64,000 nucleotides of DNA, from positions 5,022,001 to 5,086,000 of the forward strand of contig NZ_CP090063.1 of NCBI RefSeq assembly GCF_021391495.1, read 5' to 3'. Source of the stretch: Amycolatopsis acidiphila. Its GTDB lineage: Bacteria; Actinomycetota; Actinomycetes; Mycobacteriales; Pseudonocardiaceae. This document shows, one piece after another, positions 33,085 to 41,270 of this stretch. The notes under the pieces were generated by a model. It ran no database searches. It was not told where the DNA came from and worked only from the letters and a program-made list of their open reading frames with translations. The position numbers and the translations under genes are program-made. Position 1 is the stretch's first letter; every line of letters begins with the position of its first letter.

Positions 33085-33845
33085 GGCTGCTGCTCCTTCA
33101 CGGTGCCGCCGGTCATGGCGGAGACGAGGTCCTCGACGGAGGTGCCGTCCGTGCCCAGCCGGCCGACCCGGCTGCCCAGCCGGAGCACCTCGACCCGGTC
33201 GCAGATCTCCAGGACCTGCTGCATGTTGTGGCTGATCAGGACCACGGTGATGCCCTGGTCCCGGACGCGGCGGATGAGGTCGAGCACGCCGCGTTGCTGC
33301 ACGACGCCCAGCGCGGCGGTGGGTTCGTCCATGAAGATGACCTTCTTCGCCCACATCGCGGCGCGGGCGACGGCGACGCTCTGCCGCTGCCCGCCGGACA
33401 GTTCGGCGACGGCGGCCGCGTCGTCCTTGAGCGTCACGCCCAGCCGCACGATCGCCTCGTCGGCGGTGCGCGCCATCGCCTTCTTGTCGAGGAAGCCGAG
33501 CTTGCCCCAGAACCCGGGGCGCAGGATCTCCCTGCCCAGGAACAGGTTCGCCGGCGGATCGAGGTCCGCGGCCAGCGCCAGGTCCTGGTAGACGGTCTCG
33601 ATGCCGTGCTCGCGCGCGGTGTGCGGGCTGTCCAGCCGCACCGGTACCCCGTCGAGCAGGATCTCCCCCTCGTCCGGTTGGTCGGCGCCGGAGAGGATCT
33701 TGACCAGCGTGCTCTTGCCGGCGCCGTTGTCGCCGATGAGCCCGACGATCTCGCCGGCACAGGCGGTGAAGTCGGCACCGCGCAGGGCCTCGACGTGGCC
33801 GAACCGGCGCACGATGCCGCGTGCTTCGAGCAAGGGGTCAGACAT
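33081..33845 (-). CDS. sugar ABC transporter ATP-binding protein
   Basis: A 254-residue ATPase with Walker A GDNGAGKST (38-46), signature LSGGQ (149-153), Walker B VIFMDEP (169-175) and switch His in LISHNMQQV. It has a single ABC domain, unlike the double-domain RbsA, so it works as a homodimer, as in FrcA-type importers. The gene overlaps the kinase gene by eight bases and the permease gene by four. Confidence 0.92.
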   Translation of the reverse strand: MSDPLLEARGIVRRFGHVEALRGADFTACAGEIVGLIGDNGAGKSTLVKILSGADQPDEGEILLDGVPVRLDSPHTAREHGIETVYQDLALAADLDPPANLFLGREILRPGFWGKLGFLDKKAMARTADEAIVRLGVTLKDDAAAVAELSGGQRQSVAVARAAMWAKKVIFMDEPTAALGVVQQRGVLDLIRRVRDQGITVVLISHNMQQVLEICDRVEVLRLGSRVGRLGTDGTSVEDLVSAMTGGTVKEQQP

Positions 33846-35220
33846 GGAATGCCTCCGGGGGATGCGGTGCGAGTGCCGGCGTGACGGGTTCGGGCGCGGG
33901 CAGGTCGCCGGTGTCCGGGTAGAGGCCGGCGGCCACCCCGCCCAGGAGCGCCGCGCCGCGGGCTCCCGCCTCCTCGACCTGCCGTTGCCGCAGCGGGCCG
34001 AACAGGCGGGTCTTGACGGCCATCAGTCCCGCGCTGCGGGCCCAGCCGCCGGTCACGATCAGCCGCTGATGCGCACCGGCGACGCGCGTCATGACCTCGT
34101 GCAGTCCGGCTGCCTGTTCGGTGACGGCGTCGAGGGCCGCCCGCCACACGACGGCGGGTCCGACGTTCGCGCCGATGTCCTGCAAGGAGAAACTGTCCTC
34201 ACCGATGGCCATCCGCAGCGCGCTGGGGTCCAAAGAGGACAAACGCGCGTCGAGCTCGGGAACGTCGGCGCCGGTCCGCCCGAGCAGGCGCAGGGTCCGT
34301 TCGAGCACGAGCCCACCCTGGGTGGCGCCGAGCAGGCACCAACGGCCGGACAGCACGTGCCAGCCGACGGTGATCCCCGTTTCGGCGAGCTCCCGGACCG
34401 CGGCGGCGGGCAGCCCGGCCCGGACGGTCCGCACGAGCGCTTCGGCCGTGCCGCAGGAGTCGAGCTGGTCGCCGTCGCCCGCCGCACCTGCCCCGACCGT
34501 CGCGGCCTGGTGGTCCTGACCGGCGACGGTCAGCACGGCCCCGGCCAGCCGGGGATGGGCGCCGGGCGAGCAGACGTGGCCGAGCGGGTCGCCGCCGACG
34601 ACCAGGTCCGGCAACAGCGAGGGCCGCAGGCCGGACCAGTCCAGGGTGGTCTGCCACCACTGTCGGCCTGCCAGCTCGAGCCAGCCGGTCCGCGAGGCCA
34701 GGGACTGTTCGCTGGCCTCGTCGCCGCCGAGCGCCCGCACGATCCATTCCGCGACGTTGAGCCTGCGTGTCGCGGCGCGCGTCTCCGGCATCCGGTCGCG
34801 CAGCCAGCGGTGCTTGGTCAGCGACCACTGCCCGCGCAGCGGCAGTCCGGTGTGCACGGCGAACTCCGCGGCGCCGACGTCCGCGGCGAGTTCGCGCACC
34901 TGCTGCTCGTCGCGCGTGTCGTGCCAGGCGATGATCGGGGCCAGCGGCACGCCGTGGGGGTCGAGCAGGACGCCGGACTCGCCGATGCTGGTGACGCCGA
35001 GAGCGCGGACCGGCCCCTCCGGGGCCCGCTCGAGCGCGTCGCCCAGGGCGTGCAAGGCCGCGTCGAGGAGCTGCCGCGGGTCGAGCTCGGTCCCGTGCCG
35101 GGTCGTCCGCCAGGGTGTGGCGGCCCTGCCGACCGCGACCGGATGCCCCGCCGCGGTGAAGACCACCGCCTTGCTCGCCGTCGTGCCCACATCGAGGCCG
35201 ACCAGAAGTGGTTGCGCCAT
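33838..35220 (-). CDS. FGGY-family carbohydrate kinase
   Basis: A 460-residue FGGY kinase: N-terminal GLDVGTTASKAVVF, the substrate/ATP hinge AGQDHQAATVGAG with DSCGTAEAL, and the C-terminal ATP motif VTGGWARS. It phosphorylates a sugar or polyol after import. It is the first gene of the six-gene minus-strand unit and is divergent from the class II aldolase. The substrate is unknown; the following kinase and aldolase suggest a hexulose such as tagatose, but xylulose- or ribulose-type sugars are alternatives. Confidence 0.88.
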   Translation of the reverse strand: MAQPLLVGLDVGTTASKAVVFTAAGHPVAVGRAATPWRTTRHGTELDPRQLLDAALHALGDALERAPEGPVRALGVTSIGESGVLLDPHGVPLAPIIAWHDTRDEQQVRELAADVGAAEFAVHTGLPLRGQWSLTKHRWLRDRMPETRAATRRLNVAEWIVRALGGDEASEQSLASRTGWLELAGRQWWQTTLDWSGLRPSLLPDLVVGGDPLGHVCSPGAHPRLAGAVLTVAGQDHQAATVGAGAAGDGDQLDSCGTAEALVRTVRAGLPAAAVRELAETGITVGWHVLSGRWCLLGATQGGLVLERTLRLLGRTGADVPELDARLSSLDPSALRMAIGEDSFSLQDIGANVGPAVVWRAALDAVTEQAAGLHEVMTRVAGAHQRLIVTGGWARSAGLMAVKTRLFGPLRQRQVEEAGARGAALLGGVAAGLYPDTGDLPAPEPVTPALAPHPPEAFHV

Positions 35221-35343
35221 TGCCTGCCTTCGCCCGGTGACGTCACCGTCGCCGAGGTCCTGTTCCCTACTTGGACTTGGTTGGTTATCGTGGGATATCG
35301 TTGGAGATATGTCAAGACTGTCTCCACCGGCCGAGGAGGTCCA
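35221..35343. promoter_or_regulatory. divergent promoter/operator region of the sugar locus
   Basis: This 123-base AT-richer gap holds both promoters of the sugar locus. ATATC (35295-35299) and GATAT (35306-35310) form an inverted repeat with a 6-base centre, and TATCGT is directly repeated nearby (35285 and 35296 regions). This is the natural target of the DeoR repressor. The aldolase ribosome site GAGGAGG lies near 35333-35339. Confidence 0.5.
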
Positions 35344-36186
35344 ATGCCGCTAGCCACCACCGGGGACCTGGTGAGCGAGGCGCGCCGCGCCCGCCGGGGC
35401 ATCGGCGCGTTCAACGTCATCACGCTCGAACACGCCGAAGCGGTGGTCGCCGGCGCCGAAGCCGTGGCGGCCCCGGTGATCCTGCAGATCAGTCAGAACG
35501 CCGTGAAGTTCCACCACGGACGGCTGGCCCCCCTCGCGGCGGCGGCCGCCGCCATCGCCCGCTCCGCCGCGGTGCCCGTCGCGCTGCACCTGGACCACGT
35601 GGAGGACGTCGAGCTGCTGCACCAGACCGCCGAGGCCGGACTCAGCTCGGTGATGTTCGATGCGTCCAAACTGGACTACGAAGGCAACCTCGCCGCGACC
35701 CGCGCCGCCGCCGACTGGGCGCACGGTCAGGGGTTGTGGCTGGAGGCCGAACTCGGCGAGGTCGGTGGCAAGGAGGGCGCGCACGCTCCAGGTGTCCGCA
35801 CCGATCCCCGTGAGGCGGCCGCCTTCGTGGCCGCCACCGGCGTCGACGCGCTCGCGGTGGCGGTCGGCAGCACCCATGCCATGACGAGCCGGACGGCCCG
35901 GTTGGACCACGACCTCATCGCCCGCCTCGCCGGCGCCGTGCCCGTGCCGCTGGTGCTGCACGGCTCCTCCGGAGTGGACGCCGGTGAACTGGCCCGCGCT
36001 GTCCGCCACGGCATGGTGAAGGTCAACGTGGGAACCGCCCTCAACGTCGAGCTCACCGCGGCGATCCGCGAATGGCTTTCGTCGCACCCGGAAACCGTGG
36101 ACCCCCGCAAGTACCTCGCCGCGGCACGGCGCCGGATGGAGACCGTCACGACGGACGTCCTCACGACCCTGTCACCTGGGCAGTGA
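35344..36186 (+). CDS. class II fructose/tagatose-bisphosphate aldolase
   Basis: A 280-residue zinc aldolase. The metal-binding HLDH (82-85), the acidic ELGEVGGKEG loop, GSTHAMT and VLHGSSG are visible and match FbaA/GatY/KbaY proteins, which split ketose 1,6-bisphosphates into dihydroxyacetone phosphate and glyceraldehyde 3-phosphate. The ATG has GAGG upstream. Divergent from the transporter/kinase unit with a shared control region, it should catalyse the last step of this pathway. Confidence 0.9.
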   Translation: MPLATTGDLVSEARRARRGIGAFNVITLEHAEAVVAGAEAVAAPVILQISQNAVKFHHGRLAPLAAAAAAIARSAAVPVALHLDHVEDVELLHQTAEAGLSSVMFDASKLDYEGNLAATRAAADWAHGQGLWLEAELGEVGGKEGAHAPGVRTDPREAAAFVAATGVDALAVAVGSTHAMTSRTARLDHDLIARLAGAVPVPLVLHGSSGVDAGELARAVRHGMVKVNVGTALNVELTAAIREWLSSHPETVDPRKYLAAARRRMETVTTDVLTTLSPGQ

Positions 36187-36221
36187 CGTTGATGGTTTTT
36201 CGGGGGCGATCAGCAGTTGAC

Positions 36222-36449
36222 TCAGGGCGAACAGCACGGTCCGTAGAGCACGCCGGCCACGGTGTTCGGACACTGCGGCAGGCCGACCGCGGCGGCGACG
36301 GCGTGGGTGACCGTGGTGCCGTACCGGGCGATCAGGAACACGCCCAACCCGCCGGTGATCACGATCGCGCCGAAGACCCGTCGCCCCGCGGAAAATGGCT
36401 GGGCAGTACGACGTCCGGGTTGATAGCGTGCCCGGGACCGTGACACCAC
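36222..36449 (-). CDS. small membrane protein, hypothetical
   Basis: A 75-residue frame from a GTG: basic N-terminus (SRSRARYQPGRRTAQPF), one clear helix (VFGAIVITGGLGVFLIA) and a tail ending GVLYGPCCSP with a Cys pair plus another Cys. No family is recognised and no clear ribosome site precedes the GTG. Convergent to the aldolase gene with a 35-base gap. Plausible but not certain. Confidence 0.45.
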   Translation of the reverse strand: MVSRSRARYQPGRRTAQPFSAGRRVFGAIVITGGLGVFLIARYGTTVTHAVAAAVGLPQCPNTVAGVLYGPCCSP

Positions 36450-36466
36450 GCGAGGAGGTGAGACCC

Positions 36467-36526
36467 ATGAATGCTGTACGCACGTGGGTGCTCCCCCTCG
36501 TCGTCACGGCCGGGCGATTGCCGTAG
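36467..36526 (+). CDS. 19-residue peptide, possible leader or gene remnant
   Basis: An ATG with a strong ribosome site (GAGGAGGTGAGACCC just upstream) opens MNAVRTWVLPLVVTAGRLP followed by TAG. It lies 51 bases before the alpha/beta hydrolase gene. It may be a leader peptide, or the start of a membrane or secreted protein that has been cut short. Confidence 0.35.
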   Translation: MNAVRTWVLPLVVTAGRLP

Positions 36527-36577
36527 GGGTCGCCGGGAGCGCCTCGACATCAAGGCACTTCCGAAAGGCGACAACCC

Positions 36578-37351
36578 ATGCACTCTTTGCGTTTCACCAC
36601 GGAGACATCGTCGAACGGCGTCGTCGAACGCGACTTCGTCGTCGGCGAGGCCCCCGGCGTGCTCTGGTCACCCGTATCCGGTCCCGATCACGCTCCCCTG
36701 GTGCTGATGGGGCACGGCGGCGGCCTGCACAAGAAGACGCCGGCACTCACGGCCCGCGCCCGCGACACCGTGACCACGTGGGGCTTCACCGTCGTCGCCA
36801 TCGACGCACCCGGACACGGCGACCGCCCGCGCACGGCGCAGGACGAGCAGGCCCGCGCCGACCTCCGGCAGGCCGTGGTGGCGGGCGAGAACGATCGCTT
36901 CGAGTCGGTCAGCGTCCGCTACAGCACCGCACTGGCGGAGCGCGCCGTCCCGGAATGGCAGGCGACCCTGGACGCCCTTCAGGCACTGCCCGAGATCGGC
37001 ACCGAAGCACCGATCGGCTACGGCGGCGGCATCACCTTGGGCACCGCGATCGGGATACCGCTGACGGCGGCCGAACCCCGGATCACCGCCGCCATCTTCG
37101 GTGGCGGGTTCTTCCCGCACGAGGAGCTGATCGAGACGGCGAGACGGATCACCGTCCCGGTCCAGTTCCTGCTCCCGTGGGACGACGAGCACGTCGACCG
37201 GCAGTCCGCACTCGCGTTGTTCGACGCGTTCGCCTCGCCGGAAAAGACGTTGCACGCCAACCCCGGCGATCACCGCACCATCCGCTGGACCGGCGTCGAC
37301 AAGGAGTTCCTGGCCCGCCATCTCGGCCGGGCCGCCATGTCACCAGCCTGA
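36578..37351 (+). CDS. alpha/beta hydrolase with Thr at the nucleophile position
   Basis: A 257-residue alpha/beta-hydrolase fold protein resembling dienelactone-hydrolase-type esterases: oxyanion segment GHGGG (45-49), AIDAPGHGDRP, candidate acid Asp202/203 in LPWDDEH and His232 in NPGDHR. The expected nucleophile elbow G-x-S-x-G reads GITLG (151-155), so Thr153 replaces Ser. It may be inactive or have changed activity. The ATG follows a GAAAGG element. A hairpin terminator follows at 37401. Confidence 0.78.
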   Translation: MHSLRFTTETSSNGVVERDFVVGEAPGVLWSPVSGPDHAPLVLMGHGGGLHKKTPALTARARDTVTTWGFTVVAIDAPGHGDRPRTAQDEQARADLRQAVVAGENDRFESVSVRYSTALAERAVPEWQATLDALQALPEIGTEAPIGYGGGITLGTAIGIPLTAAEPRITAAIFGGGFFPHEELIETARRITVPVQFLLPWDDEHVDRQSALALFDAFASPEKTLHANPGDHRTIRWTGVDKEFLARHLGRAAMSPA

Positions 37352-37400
37352 CCCCACCGGTGCCGGTGCACACCAGAGCATCGACAGGCCGTTCGGCGCC

Positions 37401-37427
37401 GGCCCCGGCGACATGTTCGCCGGGGCC
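37401..37427. terminator. hairpin terminator between convergent genes
   Basis: GGCCCCGGCGA (37401-37411) and TCGCCGGGGCC (37417-37427) form a perfect 11-bp stem with a 5-base loop, between the hydrolase (stop 37351) and the convergent SDR gene (stop 37521). Confidence 0.75.
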
Positions 37428-37520
37428 CGCGCCACCGCACCAAGTTCGGCCCGCAGCGCGGCCCCCGGCAGGACCACGACCGCCGCGGCTGGTGGGGCGA
37501 CGAGCCTCGTGCTGACGTGC

Positions 37521-38279
37521 TCAGGCCGTGAACCCGCCGTCGACCGGCAGCACGACACCGCTGAGGTGGCTTGCGCGGTCGCTGAGCAGGAACGCCGCGG
37601 TGGACCCGACCTCCGGCCCCGTCCCGGCCTTGCGCAACGGGGTCGCCGCGATCCGCGCCGCCACCCCGCCGGGGATCGTCCGGCGCAGCTCGTCGAGCAT
37701 CGGGGTCTCGGTCGGCCCGGGGGCCAGCACGTTGACCCGGATGCCGAGTGGTCCGAAGTCGTGGGCGGCGGTGCGGGTCAGCCCGATGACCGCGTGCTTG
37801 GTGGCCTGGTAGGCGCCCATGCCGGAGCTGCCGCGGAGGCCGCCGATGCTGCTCACGTTGACGATCGAACCGCCGCCCTGCCGCTCCATGACGCGCACCT
37901 GTTCACGGATGCAGAGCCAGGTGCCCTTCACGTTCACGGCCATGATCCGGTCGAAGTCCGCTTCCGCGACCGCGTCGAGGCGACCGCCCTGGCCCATCGC
38001 CGCGTTGTTGAAGGCCCCGTCGAGCCGGCCGAACCGCGCGACGGTGGCGTCGACGAAGGCGGCGACGCTCGCCGCGTCGGCGACGTCGCCCGTCGTGCAA
38101 GCCACGTCGTGTCCCGCCGACGCCAGGTCTTTCGTAAGCGCGGCAAGGGGTTCCTCGGTCCGGGCGACGAGCATCAACGAGGCGCCGTCCGCCGCGAAGA
38201 CGCGCGCGGCGTCGGCACCGATCCCGGTGCTCGCGCCGACTACGACGATGACCTTGCCGGCGAGCGGCGGGGTGCTCAC
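37521..38279 (-). CDS. short-chain dehydrogenase/reductase
   Basis: A 252-residue classical SDR: cofactor motif VGASTGIGADAA (about 14-25), NNAAMG, catalytic Ser in VNVSSIGG, YQATK (Tyr-x3-Lys) and the closing LPVDGG. NAD or NADP preference is unclear. GTG start, overlapping the BKACE remnant, with GGAGAG upstream. It is the last gene of a minus-strand operon with an aldolase and amidohydrolase, so it probably oxidises or reduces an alcohol/ketone intermediate of that unknown pathway. Confidence 0.9.
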   Translation of the reverse strand: MSTPPLAGKVIVVVGASTGIGADAARVFAADGASLMLVARTEEPLAALTKDLASAGHDVACTTGDVADAASVAAFVDATVARFGRLDGAFNNAAMGQGGRLDAVAEADFDRIMAVNVKGTWLCIREQVRVMERQGGGSIVNVSSIGGLRGSSGMGAYQATKHAVIGLTRTAAHDFGPLGIRVNVLAPGPTETPMLDELRRTIPGGVAARIAATPLRKAGTGPEVGSTAAFLLSDRASHLSGVVLPVDGGFTA

Positions 38280-38508
38280 GAGCTCTCCTTCCCGCGCAGC
38301 GCGAGCATCGCGCGCGCCTCGGCCTGCTGGGCGTTGCTCTGCGCGAGGCCTACCCGCACGTGACCGCCGAGCCAGGCGCTGTGGGTGCGAACCGCAGCTG
38401 GTCGCGGCCGGCGGCGAACGCGGAGAACGAGTAGTCGTCGCCGAAGAGCTTGTCGGCGATCCGCACCATGTGCTCCGTGGTGATGACGACCTTTTCGGCC
38501 GCCCGCAT
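38276..38508 (-). pseudogene. BKACE (beta-keto acid cleavage enzyme) remnant with internal deletion
   Basis: The ATG, with GGAGGAG upstream and overlapping the aldolase stop (ATGA), opens MRAAEKVVIT, like the start of BKACE/3-keto-5-aminohexanoate cleavage proteins. It then jumps to their C-terminal part (LFGDDYSFSAFAAGRDQL). Near 38390 the frame slips, and LGGHVRVGLAQSNAQQAEA follows in another frame to a TGA at 38276. About 200 residues including the TIM-barrel metal site are missing. Its position inside the operon says a BKACE step once belonged to the pathway. Confidence 0.6.
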
Positions 38509-39299
38509 CAGTTCTCCTCCTCTGCCGCGGCCCGGAACGCCGTGACCAGCCCGCGCGCCGCCTCGGCGAGCATCGACGTGTCGTTGCTGAGCAGGAGGAA
38601 GTCGCAGCCGTCGCGCACCGCCTGCGCGGCCCGCTCGGGCACGCCGCCGAACGCGAGCCCGCAGCGCTTGCCCACGGCGTGTGCGGCCGCGGTCGCCGAG
38701 CCGATCAGGTCGAGCACTTCGGGCGAGGCCGGCGTGGACCCCATCGCCATCGACAGGTCCGCGGCGCCGACGAACACCGCGTCGACGGAATCCAGCGCGA
38801 GCATTTCCGGTGCGGCCTTGATCGCCTCCACGCTCTCGAGCTGCGCGATGCACAGCACGTCGTCGTTGCCCGTGGTGAGGTACTCGGCGTTCGGGCGCAG
38901 CCCCCAGGCCCCCGCGCGGCTGGTGCCGCCCGCGCCGCGGACGCCGTGGGGCGGGAACCGGCATGCCTGCCCGACCGCGGCGGCCTGCTCGACCGTGTCG
39001 ACATGCGGCACGAGGATGCCCATCGCGCCCGCGTCGAGGATCTTCTGGATGGTCGACGGCGTCTTGTCCGGCACCCGCACCAGGGGCACCATGCCGAGCG
39101 CGGCGGCCGAGTTGATCAGCCGGTAGGCGGTCTGCAGATCGAGCGGCGCGTGCTCCAGGTCGACCACGACGAAGTCGAACCCGGCGTACGCCATGATCTC
39201 GACCGGCTCGCCCGAGGCGATCTTCAGCCAGGTGCCCACCGGGGTGGTCGCACGGTCCGGCGCGAACAGCCCGGCGCCCGTGCGTCGCGGCGCGCTCAC
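38508..39299 (-). CDS. HpcH/HpaI-family aldolase
   Basis: A 263-residue HpcH/HpaI protein (class II pyruvate aldolase group). FDFVVVDLEHAPLD, PPHGVRGAGG with the catalytic Arg, the metal ligand Glu in AQLESVEA and Asp in VFVGAADLSMAMG are present. These enzymes split 4-hydroxy-2-oxo acids or similar to pyruvate plus an aldehyde. The GTG start overlaps the cupin stop by four bases (GTGA). It is a core catabolic enzyme of the IclR-linked cluster. Confidence 0.9.
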   Translation of the reverse strand: MSAPRRTGAGLFAPDRATTPVGTWLKIASGEPVEIMAYAGFDFVVVDLEHAPLDLQTAYRLINSAAALGMVPLVRVPDKTPSTIQKILDAGAMGILVPHVDTVEQAAAVGQACRFPPHGVRGAGGTSRAGAWGLRPNAEYLTTGNDDVLCIAQLESVEAIKAAPEMLALDSVDAVFVGAADLSMAMGSTPASPEVLDLIGSATAAAHAVGKRCGLAFGGVPERAAQAVRDGCDFLLLSNDTSMLAEAARGLVTAFRAAAEEEN

Positions 39300-40168
39300 G
39301 GCATCGGGTATTCGTCGGCGTTGAGCACCCAGCCGGGTTTCTCCGAGAAGTCCAGGCGCGGCGGGCTGAAGATGTCGATCAGCTGGTTCACGCCCGGATC
39401 GCTCGCCGCGGAGGTGTGCACGGTGGGCGGCGGGATGATCGCGACGGACGGGCTGCCGAGCCGAACGTGCTCGTCCTCGTGCCACCGGGTGCTGTCGGCC
39501 AGCCAGGGAGTGCGGATGTGGTGGACGTACTCCCCTTGCACGGCAAGCGAAAGCTGTTCGAAGTCGTCGTGCGAGTGCGGGGAGAGCTTGCGCGGGTCGC
39601 GCGGCCCGTCCTGCTCGGGCAGGAAGTTCACCATGAACGCCCGCGTGCGGAAGATGCGGCCGAACCGGGCCGGGTCGTCGGGCACTTCGGACAGTGGGTA
39701 GAAGCGCACGCCCGGCTTGCCGACGGGTTCCGGCCACCGCTGCAACAGCGCGACCCGCGGGTGGTCCTCGGCATAGGCGTCGGCGTTCGCCGCCTGGTCG
39801 CGCCAGGCGGGTTCGGTGGCTTCGACGAGCCGGATGAGCGGGCCGTCGCCCCGCACGCCGATCCGGGAGGCGCCGGGCGGGACCACGACGAGCCCCGGTG
39901 CGTCGATCAGCGTCGCGCCGTCACCGGTGAGCACGGTGAAAGCAGGGGAGGCGGCGGTCACGATGATCGCGAGCTCGCCTTCCAGGGTCCCGTTGTCGAG
40001 ATCGTCGCCGTCCCGCGCTTCGGTGTGCACCAGCACGACGTTCTGCGCCCGCACCACGGAGCTGGTGCGCAGGTCGAAGTACTGTGCGGCCGCGATGGCG
40101 GCGGCGGTGTCCGGGCGGGGTGCGGTCGCCGTCGTGAGCGAGGAGCGGGGATCGTCCTTTTCGTACAC
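39296..40168 (-). CDS. cupin-like protein of unknown function
   Basis: A 290-residue bicupin-like protein. The second half has HSHDDFEQLSLAVQGEYVHH and a late PTVHTSAASD histidine, a plausible metal site; the first half (TGDGATLIDAPGLVVVPPG) looks like a cupin without the histidines. I do not recognise a specific enzyme. It sits between the amidohydrolase (16-base gap) and the aldolase (4-base overlap), so it is probably an isomerase or dioxygenase-like step of the same pathway. Confidence 0.7.
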   Translation of the reverse strand: MYEKDDPRSSLTTATAPRPDTAAAIAAAQYFDLRTSSVVRAQNVVLVHTEARDGDDLDNGTLEGELAIIVTAASPAFTVLTGDGATLIDAPGLVVVPPGASRIGVRGDGPLIRLVEATEPAWRDQAANADAYAEDHPRVALLQRWPEPVGKPGVRFYPLSEVPDDPARFGRIFRTRAFMVNFLPEQDGPRDPRKLSPHSHDDFEQLSLAVQGEYVHHIRTPWLADSTRWHEDEHVRLGSPSVAIIPPPTVHTSAASDPGVNQLIDIFSPPRLDFSEKPGWVLNADEYPMP

Positions 40169-40184
40169 CGTGCTGTCCTTTCGC

Positions 40185-41075
40185 TCAGGCGTCGAGGTTG
40201 AGCAGGTAGGCCGGGTTGTCGCGGACCATCCGCCGCAGGTCCTTTTCCGGCAGGCCGAGGTCGAGCAGCGCCCCGGCGACCCGCAGCCACGCGTCCACCG
40301 GCTTCGGGTTGGCGGCCTGGCCGAAGTCCGACGCCAGCACGACGTGCTCGGGGCCGAGCTTCTCGATCCAGGTCAGCAGCTGCTTCGGGTCCCATTTCTG
40401 CGTTCCCTCGGGGTCGTACATGCCGACCTCGTGCTCGACGAAGGCGCCGAGCTCGATCAGCTCGCGGCACAGCTCCGGCTCGGCGCCGATCACGAAGTCG
40501 GGGTGGCTGACGACCATCCGCGTGATTCCGCGCTCCTTCGCGGCCTGGAACAGCGTGCGGATGTACTCCGGGTACATGTGGCCACCGTTGACGACGGCCT
40601 CCTGCTCCTTGATCTCGTCGAGGATCTCCCCCGCTTCCGGCTTCAGCGCACCGCTCTCGTCGACGATGTCGATGCGCTCCAGGGTCAGCGGCACGGTGGT
40701 GGTCGGGAACGCCCCGTCCTCGGGATGGCACTCGATGTGCCGGCCCGAGGAGATGGTCGGGAACCAGACGACCTTGCCGCCCATCCGCAGGCACATGCGC
40801 ACGGCGTGCGGGTTGAGCCCGCCGACGGTGCTGTTGAGCGCGATGCCGCCGTAGGCCGTGGCGGCGACCTCGGCGAAGCGTCCCTTCATCGCCAGGATGT
40901 CCATCTGCGTGTTGTGGTGGTGGGACTTCGCGACCATGGCGCGCATCCCGATCCGGGCGCCGTCCCGCGCGGCCTCGACATGGTCGAAACGCCGGGGAAA
41001 CGGGCTGGGGCCGGAATGGACGTGCATGTCGACCAGGCCGTCCAGGACGGAGGCGATGGCGGGTCGCTGTGTCAT
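40185..41075 (-). CDS. DUF6282-type amidohydrolase-like metal-dependent hydrolase
   Basis: A 296-residue protein of the amidohydrolase-like type labelled DUF6282. The metal motif HxH is in DMHVHSGPSPF (about 17-27), further histidines in KSHHHNTQ and VSHPDF, and the late Asp in VLASDFGQ. First gene of the minus-strand operon. An IclR palindrome (41098-41114) sits 23 bases before its ATG. It should hydrolyse a ring amide, lactone or ester that enters this pathway; the substrate is unknown. Confidence 0.82.
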   Translation of the reverse strand: MTQRPAIASVLDGLVDMHVHSGPSPFPRRFDHVEAARDGARIGMRAMVAKSHHHNTQMDILAMKGRFAEVAATAYGGIALNSTVGGLNPHAVRMCLRMGGKVVWFPTISSGRHIECHPEDGAFPTTTVPLTLERIDIVDESGALKPEAGEILDEIKEQEAVVNGGHMYPEYIRTLFQAAKERGITRMVVSHPDFVIGAEPELCRELIELGAFVEHEVGMYDPEGTQKWDPKQLLTWIEKLGPEHVVLASDFGQAANPKPVDAWLRVAGALLDLGLPEKDLRRMVRDNPAYLLNLDA

Positions 41076-41097
41076 CGGGTCACCCTTCGTTCATACT

Positions 41098-41114
41098 GTG
41101 AAGTCAAAGTTCAC
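41098..41114. promoter_or_regulatory. IclR operator site 1 (before amidohydrolase operon)
   Basis: GTGAA and TTCAC arms around 7 bases (GTGAAGTCAAAGTTCAC). The half-sites match those of the two longer palindromes at 41182 and 44510. It lies 23 bases upstream of the amidohydrolase ATG. Confidence 0.6.
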
Positions 41115-41181
41115 TATAAGAGCGCCTGTCAACCTTTCCAAGCCTCTTGTGCCTCAGGGCCGCCACGTTTACGGTGAAGTC

Positions 41182-41200
41182 GTTCACTTCGTGAACACGC
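41182..41200. promoter_or_regulatory. IclR operator site 2 (before MFS operon)
   Basis: GTTCACTTCGTGAACACGC, whose first 15 bases form the palindrome GTTCAC-TTC-GTGAAC, is repeated exactly upstream of iclR at 44510-44528. An extra GTGAA half-site at 41174 precedes it. It lies 71 bases before the MFS ATG. Confidence 0.75.
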
Positions 41201-41270
41201 GGTTCGGATCGCATCGAGCGTGGTGTCGCACGAGCCGCGGTAGCCGGCCAGTCGACCTCGGAGGACGACG

